Positions 56,070-64,000 of a stretch of 64,000 bases of DNA are shown here, one piece after another; positions within the stretch are counted from its first letter, which is position 1; every line of letters starts with the position of its first letter. The stretch spans positions 79,354-143,353 of the forward strand of contig JAFRLY010000044.1 in the NCBI GenBank assembly GCA_017431005.1. Reading direction: 5' to 3'. This DNA comes from Clostridia bacterium (GTDB lineage: Bacteria; Bacillota; Clostridia; Christensenellales; Aristaeellaceae). The position numbers and the translations under genes are program-made. The notes below the pieces were generated by a model. It was not told the origin of the DNA, did no database searches, and saw only the letters and a program-made list of their open reading frames with translations.

Positions 56070-56098
56070 CTTACGAAATCGTAAGGTGAAAGTCACCT
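56070..56098 (+). promoter_or_regulatory. Tandem palindromes upstream of the ABC transporter operon
   Basis: CTTACGA-AA-TCGTAAG (56070-56085, perfect 7-bp arms) is followed at once by AGGTGA-AAG-TCACCT (56084-56098, perfect 6-bp arms). They lie about 50-75 bp before the ATPase start. A first palindrome of the TTACGAAATCGTAA type is common for VanR/BceR-like regulators in Firmicutes. A -10-like GATATT lies at about 56108-56113. Confidence 0.6.
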
Positions 56099-56144
56099 GA
56101 AAGCAAGGATATTCTGGTAGCATTCAGTTGAGGAGGGATGAATC

Positions 56145-56936
56145 ATGGAAGCATTGCGCTGTGAAAGCCTCACGAAGACCTACCAGGGCGGCGGTGTGCC
56201 CGTGCACGCGCTGCGGGATGTCAGCCTGTCCTTTGCCCAGGGCTCCTTTACCGCCGTGACGGGGAAGAGCGGCAGCGGCAAATCCACCCTGCTGCACCTG
56301 CTCTCCGGTCTGGACCGGCCCACGTCCGGGAGTGTCATCTATCAGGAGCATGATCTGGCCAGGTACAACGACAATCAGCTCTCCGTTCTGCGCCGGCGCC
56401 GTTTCGGCTTTGTGTTCCAGAGCTACAACCTGGTGCGGGAGCTGACGGCCCGGGAGAATATCCTGCTGCCGGTGATGCTGGATGGCCGCAAGCCTGACGA
56501 AGGCCATCTGAACCGGATCATCGAAGTTTTGGGCATCGGGGACCGCCTTTCCCACCTGCCGGGCGCCATGAGCGGCGGCCAGCAGCAGCGGGTGTGCATC
56601 GCCCGGGCCCTGGCCAACAAGCCTGCCATCCTCTTTGCGGACGAACCCACCGGCAACCTGGACGGAAAAACGGGCCGGGAGGTGCTGACCCTCATGCGCA
56701 CCGTCAGCCAGGAGCTGGGCATCACCATGATTCTGGTCACCCACGATCTGGGCGTAGCGGAGCAGGCCGAGCGCATCATCCGCCTGGAGGACGGGCAGGT
56801 GGCCGACGACAGCGGCGAGGGCGAAGATTCGATTACCGCCAGTGGCGGAAATTTCATCGAATCTGAGATCAGCCGAAACAAGCGATCTCCGCAGTGCGGA
56901 GTCGCGCCGATTGAGACTGCGGGGGTGATCCCGTGA
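56145..56936 (+). CDS. ABC transporter ATP-binding protein (MacB/BceA class)
   Basis: This 263-residue ATPase has Walker A GKSGSGKST near residue 41, the Q-loop VFQSYNLVRELTA, the signature MSGGQQQRV and Walker B ILFADEPTGNLDGK. The D- and H-loops (VTHDLGVAE) are present. About 35 extra residues follow the usual end (from DSGEGEDSITASG), without a known function. It shares a 4-bp overlap with the permease gene. Together they form a mechanotransmission-type transporter, not an importer. The preceding two-component genes point to antimicrobial-peptide or cell-envelope stress response. Confidence 0.95.
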   Translation: MEALRCESLTKTYQGGGVPVHALRDVSLSFAQGSFTAVTGKSGSGKSTLLHLLSGLDRPTSGSVIYQEHDLARYNDNQLSVLRRRRFGFVFQSYNLVRELTARENILLPVMLDGRKPDEGHLNRIIEVLGIGDRLSHLPGAMSGGQQQRVCIARALANKPAILFADEPTGNLDGKTGREVLTLMRTVSQELGITMILVTHDLGVAEQAERIIRLEDGQVADDSGEGEDSITASGGNFIESEISRNKRSPQCGVAPIETAGVIP

Positions 56937-59779
56937 AGCGCCTCACCATGAATCAGGTGGCCGCGGCCAGCCTGAAAGCCAACAAAAAGGCCTATTTCAG
57001 CCTGGCCATTGGCATTTTTCTGGCGGTGTATCTGTGCACGGCGGCGGTGCTTGGGGCTTACGGCACGATCCAGGCGAACCAGCAGAAAATCATTGATCGT
57101 GTGGGATATATCGATGGCTTTTTCCTGAACAGTGCCAGCGTATCGGATGAAACCGTGCGCAGCAGCGGATGGTTTGCACGCGTCGGCAAGGTATTCGTCA
57201 CCGCCCAGATCGACAAAACGGGGCAGTATGTGGGGTACTACGACGAGGAAGCATTATCCTTGATGCCCAGAACGTGTGTGGAAGGCCGCATGCCGGAGAA
57301 TCCCGGCGAAATCGCCATGGAAGAAACCGCCCTGGCCCAGCTTCGCTTGGATATCGGGGTGGGCGATCAGGTCACCTGCACCATGCAGCCCGTGGAAGGA
57401 CTGCCGGAGGAAAGAACCTATACCCTGGTGGGCGTGCTGGCCGATCAATCCCCCTATATGGAAAGCTACGGCTCCATGCTGACAGATCACGGCACCCCCG
57501 AATGGCCTAACGCCCTGGTATATCCCCAGGATGCGCCTTTTCAAACGGGCGATCCCGCCGTGCACCGCGTAGTCACTTACGCAACCCTGGTTACCTATAG
57601 CCGGTTCACAAATTCCGACGCTTACGAAGCGTGGGGCTATAACTTCATTGCCATCAGCCGTTCCACCGGCCAGGCTACCTGGTACGACCCAGCTCTGGAG
57701 GATCTGGAAAAATACGCCGGGCAATCCATGATCTGGTGGATCATGGGCGGAGCGCTGCTGTTGACTTGCGGCATCGGCATCTCCAGCGCCATGGAAAGTA
57801 TGCTGGCGCAAAAGACGGAGGAAATCGGAATGCTACGGGCGGTGGGCGCTACCCGGCGGCAGATCCGGCGACTGTTCGGGCGGGACGGGTGGCTGCTATG
57901 CCTTATCGCCCTGCCCATCGGCATGGGACTTGGCATCGTGACCGTGTGGGTCATATCCCGGTTCGCGGAAGGGACGATCCTGTTCCGGCTGAACGGCTGG
58001 CTGTTGCTGCCTGTGGCGGCACTCTCCGCCCTGTGCGTGCTCCTGTCCTCAAGACTTCCACTGAAACGAGCCTCCCGGCAAACGCCCATGGGTGTGCTGA
58101 GGGATACGGGGACACTGCGCAAAGCCAAGCGATTCCAAAGCAAAAAGCAGTTCCGGGCCACCCGGCTCATCGCTTCCCGTCAAACCCGGTTGCATCCCCT
58201 GCGGCAGGCGGGCGCTTCGGTGATGGTGGCGCTGACCTTGTTGCTGACCGCTATCGAGTTGGATGGATTTCTGTATCAATCAGATTATCAGCCCGCCTAC
58301 GACTTTTATATCCAGCCCATAAACGGACATTACACCATGATTACGTTGGATTCTATGCATTTTGCCAATCAGGCGGCTAAAGAAAACGTGCTGACGGAGC
58401 AAGACCTTCAGCAAATCCGCGCGATTGAAAAGGTGCAGTCCGTCACAGTGGAAACCTCGGCGACTATCCTGTTGGAGTTGAATGAAGAGGAAGTGCCCCA
58501 ATACCTCCGAGATTACTATACGGAGGAGCGGCTCGTTCCCGGGCTTCGTAACGGCGATGTGGCTTCGCTTCATTACAGCTTTCATAATGCGGTCATGCCC
58601 TTTATCTTCACGGATTCTTTGGCTTATCTGCTGGAGGACACGCCTGACCAGGTAACCGATTTAACGGACGAATACCGTGCCTGGAACGCGAAAGCCTTTC
58701 AGGAGATGCGGGCGGCTCAAAAGGGCTACGGCGTTACGGGCAAGCTGATCCCCCTGACGATCGAAGTCGTCGATGTGAACGGTCCCTCTTTCCAGCAAGG
58801 TATCGTGGATGGAAGAATCAATATTGCCGCCCTGGACGCGGGGCAGGAGGTACTGGTCTATGCCCCGTCGCTGGGCTACTGGGAAACGGTGGAGCACGGT
58901 GAAACCGTGGGCAACGTCGCCGGAGCCGACTTTGGAGAATATCACCCGGATGCCAGGCTGAAAGGCATGGCTGTTAACGATTATTTCAAGGCCGGGCAAT
59001 CCCTGTCTCTGCTCCAGGCGCTGACGGAGCCTGATAACGGCCTCATGGAACGCGGCTCCGCGCCTTATACCCAGGCAGAATTGGAAGATTTGGAGCAATC
59101 CTATCGCAGTATTCATACCGATGCTGCGTCCGTGTTGGTGGGTGCGGTGCTGGAAAGCGCGCCTTTGGGCAGCAACGGCTTGTGCCTGATCACTACGGAA
59201 AAGGGCCTCCGGGCTCTGGGTTTTGCGCCAACCCAGCCCACCTACATCCGGATCACCCTGACAGGCGAAGTAGATCAGACAACGGAGGAAGCCATTCAGC
59301 GCCGCCTGGAAACCATCGCTTCCCGTGCCGGGATGGAGGTAAAAAACCGCATGGCAAACGCCCGGGAGAACGCCCGGCGGCAGCGGCAGACTGAAATCGT
59401 TTTCCTCGGCGTCATCATCCTGTTCTTCGCCGTGGCTGTGTCCATGCAGGTAAGCAATGCTGGACGCCGCATCCGGGCGGATCAGCGCATGATCGGCACC
59501 CTCCGGGCCGTCGGCGCGGATGAAAAAGCGCTCATGGGCTGCTATCGCCTGCCCATGCTTGTAACGACCGCTGCGGGGCTGCTGCTGGCGCTCTGCCTGT
59601 TCATTCTCATGGGGACAGCGGCATATCATTATTTCCTGGCGAGCCATCACCTCATCCTGATGCTTCCGCTGATGATCCTCACGGCCGCGCTTTGCGCCTT
59701 GTGCTGCTTGATCGGCGTGAAGGCACGGCTTCGGCAGTTGTTGAACAAGAGTGTGGTCGAAAACATAAGGGAGCTATAA
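56933..59779 (+). CDS. FtsX-family ABC transporter permease with two extracellular domains
   Basis: This 948-residue membrane protein starts at GTG 56933 inside the ATPase gene end. A first helix (YFSLAIGIFLAVYLCTAAVL, about 22-43) is followed by an extracellular domain of about 220 residues. Three helices near 265-375 make the first FtsX unit (SMLAQKTEEIGMLRAVGATR). A further helix near 425, a second extracellular domain of about 380 residues and three final helices (VIILFFAVAVSMQVS, DQRMIGTLRAVGADE) form the second. It is the single-chain two-unit version of a MacB-like permease. It would transmit ATP hydrolysis to the outer face of the membrane. Confidence 0.92.
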   Translation: MKRLTMNQVAAASLKANKKAYFSLAIGIFLAVYLCTAAVLGAYGTIQANQQKIIDRVGYIDGFFLNSASVSDETVRSSGWFARVGKVFVTAQIDKTGQYVGYYDEEALSLMPRTCVEGRMPENPGEIAMEETALAQLRLDIGVGDQVTCTMQPVEGLPEERTYTLVGVLADQSPYMESYGSMLTDHGTPEWPNALVYPQDAPFQTGDPAVHRVVTYATLVTYSRFTNSDAYEAWGYNFIAISRSTGQATWYDPALEDLEKYAGQSMIWWIMGGALLLTCGIGISSAMESMLAQKTEEIGMLRAVGATRRQIRRLFGRDGWLLCLIALPIGMGLGIVTVWVISRFAEGTILFRLNGWLLLPVAALSALCVLLSSRLPLKRASRQTPMGVLRDTGTLRKAKRFQSKKQFRATRLIASRQTRLHPLRQAGASVMVALTLLLTAIELDGFLYQSDYQPAYDFYIQPINGHYTMITLDSMHFANQAAKENVLTEQDLQQIRAIEKVQSVTVETSATILLELNEEEVPQYLRDYYTEERLVPGLRNGDVASLHYSFHNAVMPFIFTDSLAYLLEDTPDQVTDLTDEYRAWNAKAFQEMRAAQKGYGVTGKLIPLTIEVVDVNGPSFQQGIVDGRINIAALDAGQEVLVYAPSLGYWETVEHGETVGNVAGADFGEYHPDARLKGMAVNDYFKAGQSLSLLQALTEPDNGLMERGSAPYTQAELEDLEQSYRSIHTDAASVLVGAVLESAPLGSNGLCLITTEKGLRALGFAPTQPTYIRITLTGEVDQTTEEAIQRRLETIASRAGMEVKNRMANARENARRQRQTEIVFLGVIILFFAVAVSMQVSNAGRRIRADQRMIGTLRAVGADEKALMGCYRLPMLVTTAAGLLLALCLFILMGTAAYHYFLASHHLILMLPLMILTAALCALCCLIGVKARLRQLLNKSVVENIREL

Positions 59780-59782
59780 AAC

Positions 59783-61750
59783 ATGAAAAATATATACAGA
59801 ATCGCGGTTTTGCTGACCGCTTTGCTTCTGATACCCATTTTCGCCGTCCGCGCGGAGGAAACCCCAGCGTTTTCCATCGACCAGCGCCGGGTATTACAGG
59901 GCATGAACCGCTCCTGGCTGCAAGGGTATGAGCCGAAAATATCCAACAACGTCCTATCCTTGGTGCTGCCCATATTGTCCGATCAGGCAGAAGGAGCCAT
60001 ACAGACAGAATTGCTGATGCCGGACGAAAGCATTTCTCCCTTCAAGCCCCAAACCATGTTTATCAAAACCCAGCGATCGGAAAGCGGAGTGTACGCGGTG
60101 CGGCTGAACCTGGAATTGCACTCGGACAGGAAAAACGGCGATTACGCATGCACGATCCGCGTTACCGGCAAGACCAGGCAGGGAAATGCCCTTCAAACGG
60201 ATTTTCCATACACCATCCAAATCCGGGACGGCGCGCCGAACACGGAAATCAAGCGCATAGAAATTTCGGACATGCAATCGGATTTCACCGTGGGCGAAGA
60301 TGGATACATCCGAGCTGTGTTCCATAATCCCTGCCAGATGGTTTCCTTCGAGCAAATTGCTCTGCGGGTCAGCGATTCTAGCGGCGAAATCATCCCCCAA
60401 GGCGTGGACGTCCTATACCTGCCCGAACTGGGGCCTGGTGAAAGTGCCGAAATCACTTTCCCCATGACGGTACTGAAGAAAGCCGCCGTGTCCCCGCACA
60501 GCCTGAAATTTGATCTGAACTGGACAGCATTGGGGCAATCAGTGACTCAATCGGAGAGCTTTACCCGACTGGTGACGCAAAAATCCCAGCTGGAGCCGGG
60601 CGGCATCCAGGCGGAGGGCACCGTGACGGCGGGAGAAAAATGGACGGCTGCGCTGCCCCTGATGAACCCCGGTAACGCGAAAATCCACAGCGTCATGGCA
60701 TCGCTGTCGCTGCCCGGCCTGGTGGAAAAGCAAGTGGTATTGGTGGGCGATATCGTCCCCAGTGAAACCAAAGAGGCACAGTTCGCCGTGACCCTCGGCA
60801 AAGATGTGTCGGGCGATTTCAGTGGCACGGTAGATGTCACCGGGACGGATGGAAATGGGAATCCCGTCGCCTTCTCCGTGCCTGTCAGCCTGACAGTGGA
60901 AAAGCCGTTGGATGTGCTGATTGCTTCTTTACGGATGGACGTTAGCCATGTGCAGGGGGATTTGAAGGTGGGCGAGGATGGCGTTCTGACCGCAACGCTG
61001 ACCAATCCAGATCTGCTGATCCCTTACGAAAGCATCACCCTGCGGATCACCGACGGAAATGGTGATATCCTGCCTCAGGCAGCAGATACGGTGTACATTC
61101 CCGCCCTGGCTCCGGGAACATCCTATTCGCTGTCCTTCCCCGTCACGGTGCTGCCCAAAGCCTCCGTGTCTCCACACAGCCTGAAATTTGAAATGAGCTG
61201 GATCGCCAACAAACAGACCGTTACCCAAAACGAAAGCTACACCCTGCCGGTCAAGCAGGAAATCCGCCTGGAGCAAGGGGGCCTCAAAATGGCTTCCAGC
61301 GTCATCGCCGGAGATTCCGTCACCCTAACTTTGCCCCTGATGAACATGGGAAAAGCGGATATTATCAACGTCATGGCGACCGTCGCCCTTCCCGGCATCA
61401 CGGATCGGCAAAGCGTCTTGGTCGGCACCATTGCTCCCGGTGAAACTCGCCAGGCCCAAATCACCCTCACCCCTGACAAAGATCTATCCGGCGATTACGA
61501 AGGCTCGTTGAATGTAGAAGGGACTGATAATGACGGGAATCCGACTTCGTTCTCTATTCCTATTCACTTAACAGTGGAAAAGTACGTTAAAGTTGCAGAA
61601 GCTGATGATCCGACAACAAAGGAAAACGAAAAGCCACCCTATCTGATCTACGGTTTAGCCGGTGGATGTGGTTTGCTTCTATTGCTTCTTCTTTTACAGG
61701 GTATTCTGCTCAGAAAGAAGATTCATCAGTTGGAAGAAGATAAACTATGA
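59783..61750 (+). CDS. Membrane-anchored surface protein with duplicated CARDB/NEW3-like repeats
   Basis: This 655-residue protein has a signal peptide (MKNIYRIAVLLTALLLIPIF, cleavage near VRAEE), a 140-residue N-terminal domain, two copies of an approximately 220-residue beta-rich unit, and a C-terminal membrane helix (YGLAGGCGLLLLLLLLQGIL) with a charged tail. Each unit has VGEDG, SVSPHSLKF or AVSPHSLKF, GTVDVTGTD or SLNVEGTD, and LTVEKP or LTVEKY. The pattern matches CARDB/NEW3 bacterial Ig-like domains. It follows the permease by 3 bp, so it is part of the same transporter unit, perhaps its extracellular partner. Function is unknown. Confidence 0.75.
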   Translation: MKNIYRIAVLLTALLLIPIFAVRAEETPAFSIDQRRVLQGMNRSWLQGYEPKISNNVLSLVLPILSDQAEGAIQTELLMPDESISPFKPQTMFIKTQRSESGVYAVRLNLELHSDRKNGDYACTIRVTGKTRQGNALQTDFPYTIQIRDGAPNTEIKRIEISDMQSDFTVGEDGYIRAVFHNPCQMVSFEQIALRVSDSSGEIIPQGVDVLYLPELGPGESAEITFPMTVLKKAAVSPHSLKFDLNWTALGQSVTQSESFTRLVTQKSQLEPGGIQAEGTVTAGEKWTAALPLMNPGNAKIHSVMASLSLPGLVEKQVVLVGDIVPSETKEAQFAVTLGKDVSGDFSGTVDVTGTDGNGNPVAFSVPVSLTVEKPLDVLIASLRMDVSHVQGDLKVGEDGVLTATLTNPDLLIPYESITLRITDGNGDILPQAADTVYIPALAPGTSYSLSFPVTVLPKASVSPHSLKFEMSWIANKQTVTQNESYTLPVKQEIRLEQGGLKMASSVIAGDSVTLTLPLMNMGKADIINVMATVALPGITDRQSVLVGTIAPGETRQAQITLTPDKDLSGDYEGSLNVEGTDNDGNPTSFSIPIHLTVEKYVKVAEADDPTTKENEKPPYLIYGLAGGCGLLLLLLLLQGILLRKKIHQLEEDKL

Positions 61751-61754
61751 ACAA

Positions 61755-61793
61755 AAGAGCCTCCGCTGATCGAGTTTGATCGCGAAGGCTCTT
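61755..61793. terminator. Terminator after the transporter operon
   Basis: AAGAGCCT (61755-61762) pairs with AGGCTCTT (61786-61793), with an inner GATC stem. Rightward the tail is CTTATCG and leftward TTTTG, so it may serve both directions. Confidence 0.5.
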
Positions 61794-61990
61794 CTTATCG
61801 ACTTTGATTTGAAATTTCCCTTTCAGAGCGGATTTCATCAAGCGAAAGGACGGATTCTTCATCTTTCTGCGTTTCATTGCCTTAGAATGCAAAGTGACAA
61901 GAAGCACCACTGTATATTGCGTTTGCGAGATAGTATGACACTCTATATATAGTATGATTAAGAAGTGACTAAATCATCAGGAAAAGCTGG

Positions 61991-63616
61991 TCAATCTGTG
62001 ATCATTTGAAAATGGCGTAAGGCATCTTCTATAGCCTTTTCTTTTTCAGGCGGGCATTGCGGTACATGATTGCCTTCCGTCTTTGGCTTGTTGTAGCAAT
62101 CCCGCTCAATAATGCCATGCTTGGCTTTCACCTGGGCGATATACAGATAAGAAACCTTCAATCCTGTATGCTCCAGCACATAGGCTTTGATTTCTTCATA
62201 GGTAGCCTTGGTTTCCGCTTTCGTCACATCCAGCTCCGTCATATCCAGATCAATGTCGATATGTACGGAGGTCTTGATTTTGGACAATAGTGCAACCGTC
62301 TCGATGCCGGAGGTCCAGCAGAACATGTCCACCGGCTGAACCTTCCGTACAGGGTAGCCGGCTTCCTCCAGCAGCTTTGCGTCCCTGGCCAGGGTGGCGG
62401 GGTTGCAGGATACATAGACGACCCTGGAGGGCGCTGCCTGGGCGATGGCCTGAATCACTGCGGACTCGACGCCCTTCCGCGGGGGATCGATGACGATCAC
62501 GTCCGGGCGGAGGCCATCCGCCACGAAGCGGGGAAGCAGCTCCTCAGCCTTGCCGCAATGGAATTCAGCGTTGCTGATCCCGTTGGCGGCTGCGTTGCGC
62601 TTTGCGTTCTCCACTGCGGCAGGTACGACTTCGATTCCGATGGCCTTTCTGCATCCGGAGGCCATGCTCAGCGTGATCGTCCCGGCGCCGCAGTATACGT
62701 CCGCCAGCAGCTCATCCGGCCACAGGGCGGCAAAATCGATGGCGGTCCGGTAAAGCTTCTCCGTCTGCTCCGGGTTGACCTGAAAGAAGGAGGCGGGGGA
62801 AAGCTCAAAACGCAGGTCCAGCAGGGTGTCCGTCAGGGTCTCCTGCCCGTCGATCAGATGGAAGCTGTCGGAGAGGATGACGTTCGTCTGCCGGCGGTTT
62901 TCATTCAGCCAGAGGCTGACGACTCCGAGGGGGCGCAGCAGCTCCGCCAGCTCCCGGGCGTGCGGAAGGGAGGCTGCGTTGGCTGCCACCGTGACCATGG
63001 CCTGCCCCTGCCGGTTCACCCGGATCACCAGATGGCGGATCAGACCCTTGTGCTCTGTCTCCCGGTAGGGCTCCAGGCGGTGTCTCCGCATCCAGGACAG
63101 GAAGGCGGCGGTGATTTCATCCGCCGGGGGCATGGCGTTGGGGCAGGCGGAGGCCGGTATGACCGCATGGCTCCGCGGGGCGTAAAAGCCCAGCACCGGC
63201 TGATCGGCGGTGCCGCCGGCCGGCAGGGATGTCTTGTTCCGGTATCGGGAGGGCTCATCCATCCCCAGCACGGGGAGTACTTCGGCGGAGATGCCGCCGA
63301 TCCGCTGCAGGCAGTCCGCCACCTGCTGCCGCTTGGCAGACAGGGTGGCCTCATAGGTCATATGCCGGGCGGTGCAGCCGCCGCAGCGCGGATAGGCCGG
63401 GCAGCCGGGCTGTTTCCGGTCTGGAGAAGAGACGGCAGGAGCCGACTCCAGCCGGCCGAAGGCGTACCGCTTTTCAACCTTTACGATCCGGACCTGCGCT
63501 TCCTCGCCGGGCAGCAGCCCCGGCACGAATACCGGCATCCCCTCGTACCGGCAGACGCCCTCCATCTCAGCGCCCAGGTTTTCCGCGCGGAGCGTCAGGC
63601 AGTCGTTTTTCCGCAT
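61991..63616 (-). CDS. rlmD: 23S rRNA (uracil-5)-methyltransferase RlmD/RumA family, with C-terminal extension
   Basis: This 541-residue enzyme adds a methyl group to a uridine of 23S rRNA from S-adenosylmethionine. It has an N-terminal TRAM domain (LRAENLGAEMEGVCRYEG), a 4Fe-4S site (CPAYPRCGGCTARHM, about residue 73) and the methyltransferase core. The core has SPASFFQVNPEQTEKLY, DVYCGAGTITLS, VIDPPRKG and the catalytic Cys in VSCNPATLARD. About 90 further residues (TYEEIKAYVLEHTGLKVSYL to CPPEKEKAIEDALRHF) form an extension often found in clostridial homologues; its role is unknown. GGAGGAAGGAATC precedes the ATG. Which uridine is modified (RlmD or RlmCD type) cannot be decided. Confidence 0.9.
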   Translation of the reverse strand: MRKNDCLTLRAENLGAEMEGVCRYEGMPVFVPGLLPGEEAQVRIVKVEKRYAFGRLESAPAVSSPDRKQPGCPAYPRCGGCTARHMTYEATLSAKRQQVADCLQRIGGISAEVLPVLGMDEPSRYRNKTSLPAGGTADQPVLGFYAPRSHAVIPASACPNAMPPADEITAAFLSWMRRHRLEPYRETEHKGLIRHLVIRVNRQGQAMVTVAANAASLPHARELAELLRPLGVVSLWLNENRRQTNVILSDSFHLIDGQETLTDTLLDLRFELSPASFFQVNPEQTEKLYRTAIDFAALWPDELLADVYCGAGTITLSMASGCRKAIGIEVVPAAVENAKRNAAANGISNAEFHCGKAEELLPRFVADGLRPDVIVIDPPRKGVESAVIQAIAQAAPSRVVYVSCNPATLARDAKLLEEAGYPVRKVQPVDMFCWTSGIETVALLSKIKTSVHIDIDLDMTELDVTKAETKATYEEIKAYVLEHTGLKVSYLYIAQVKAKHGIIERDCYNKPKTEGNHVPQCPPEKEKAIEDALRHFQMITD

Positions 63617-63827
63617 GATTCCTTCCTCCCGGTTTCTTTCCTTATATTAATAAGGATATTATCCGGTAAAAAGAAACAAAAGTCCATCTGTTTTGAACTT
63701 TTTTTGAAAACAAGATGTGGGGGACAGTAAGGAAGCCCATTTCCCATATGTTGGGGAAATGCCCGCGGCAGGGGAGAAAAAGTCAAAGAAATCCATGATT
63801 TTTCCGAAAAATATTTCAAAAAAATGC
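63617..63827. other. AT-rich gap before the putative rRNA promoter
   Basis: No gene is visible. A-tracts at about 63807-63825, directly upstream of the -35 box, look like an UP element of a strong promoter. Confidence 0.4.
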
Positions 63828-63856
63828 TTGACATGGCCTTCGGTTTCTGTTATTCT
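63828..63856 (+). promoter_or_regulatory. Strong sigma-A promoter, probably of an rRNA operon
   Basis: TTGACA (63828-63833), exact 17-bp spacer, TATTCT (63851-63856), with A-tracts upstream. The 140 bases that follow look like a pre-16S leader (63905-63935 contains CGAACCTTGAAAACGATACAG, shortened here to its core CCTTGAAAACGATACAG). The 16S gene itself is not reached. Confidence 0.5.
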
Positions 63857-64000
63857 ATCCAAGCTCGCTCGAACGGGGGTGCCGAAAGGGGGCCTGAGTG
63901 AGAGGGAGCAGGAGCGAACCTTGAAAACGATACAGAGGAAGTAAACGCGCAATTACAGGAAGAGACAGCGAAGATTCCAAAGAGTTAAAAACGCGGAGAC
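63857..64000 (+). other. Putative rRNA operon leader (incomplete)
   Basis: GC-rich sequence with no open frame of interest. The segment CTTGAAAACGATACAG near 63920 and the purine-rich run to the window end resemble the leaders that precede 16S rRNA genes in clostridia. This is inferred from pattern and promoter strength only. Confidence 0.4.

Noticed and set aside
61710-61910. A Lys-rich 66-codon minus-strand frame suggesting a transposase remnant
   Set aside because: Part of it is the terminator hairpin, and no transposase motif or terminal repeats are present.

Overview
The window looks like a chromosomal segment of a fairly GC-rich anaerobic gut or rumen Firmicute of the class Clostridia. 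The signs are strong AGGAGG-type ribosome binding sites, LplB/YtcP-type sugar transporters, a Firmicute-type glutamine synthetase followed by an ANTAR regulator, LL-diaminopimelate aminotransferase, and a glycosidase repertoire typical of plant-fibre degraders. The genus cannot be fixed from the sequence. No CRISPR array, complete insertion sequence, prophage or tRNA was seen. A ribosomal RNA operon promoter and leader probably begin at the right edge.

Left part (1-26 kb). A partial ATPase gene and a decayed transporter-adaptor fragment come first. Then an 18-kb leftward locus (about 20.1 kb down to 2.0 kb) reads lplB-type permease, ytcP-type permease, solute-binding protein, GH3, a large GSGGG-type hydrolase, a domain-permuted GH3, GH78 rhamnosidase, a frameshifted esterase, a GH78-like protein and an esterase. 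It looks like an uptake-and-degradation system for rhamnose- and glucose-containing, esterified plant glycosides. A divergent AraC regulator, frameshifted at a T8 tract, and a 22-bp-spaced direct repeat probably control it. A TetR regulator, a small TTRAP-like protein, a MATE exporter and a second solo ATPase follow.

Middle part (26-47 kb). This is a glutamine island: guaA and asnB leftward, then glnA, an ANTAR antiterminator, gltB, gltD, a KaiC-like/PPDK-like fusion, an ammonium channel fused to PII, glmS, dapL and pyrG rightward. It holds the enzyme that makes glutamine and five enzymes that consume it. The transcription units starting at asnB, glnA, amt and glmS each have a sigma-A promoter followed at once by an intrinsic terminator whose left arm carries a CAAGGGNGT core. 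This suggests a shared RNA-level attenuation regulon, with the ANTAR protein as the obvious candidate effector. This is the most interesting signal in the window.

Right part (47-64 kb). An ECF sigma factor and a membrane anti-sigma-like protein are followed by two secreted SH3-type proteins, one of which repeats the anti-sigma extracellular domains. Next come a decayed glycosidase, a GH127-type arabinofuranosidase, a two-component system with an FtsX-type ABC transporter and a repeat-rich surface protein, rlmD, and the putative rRNA promoter.
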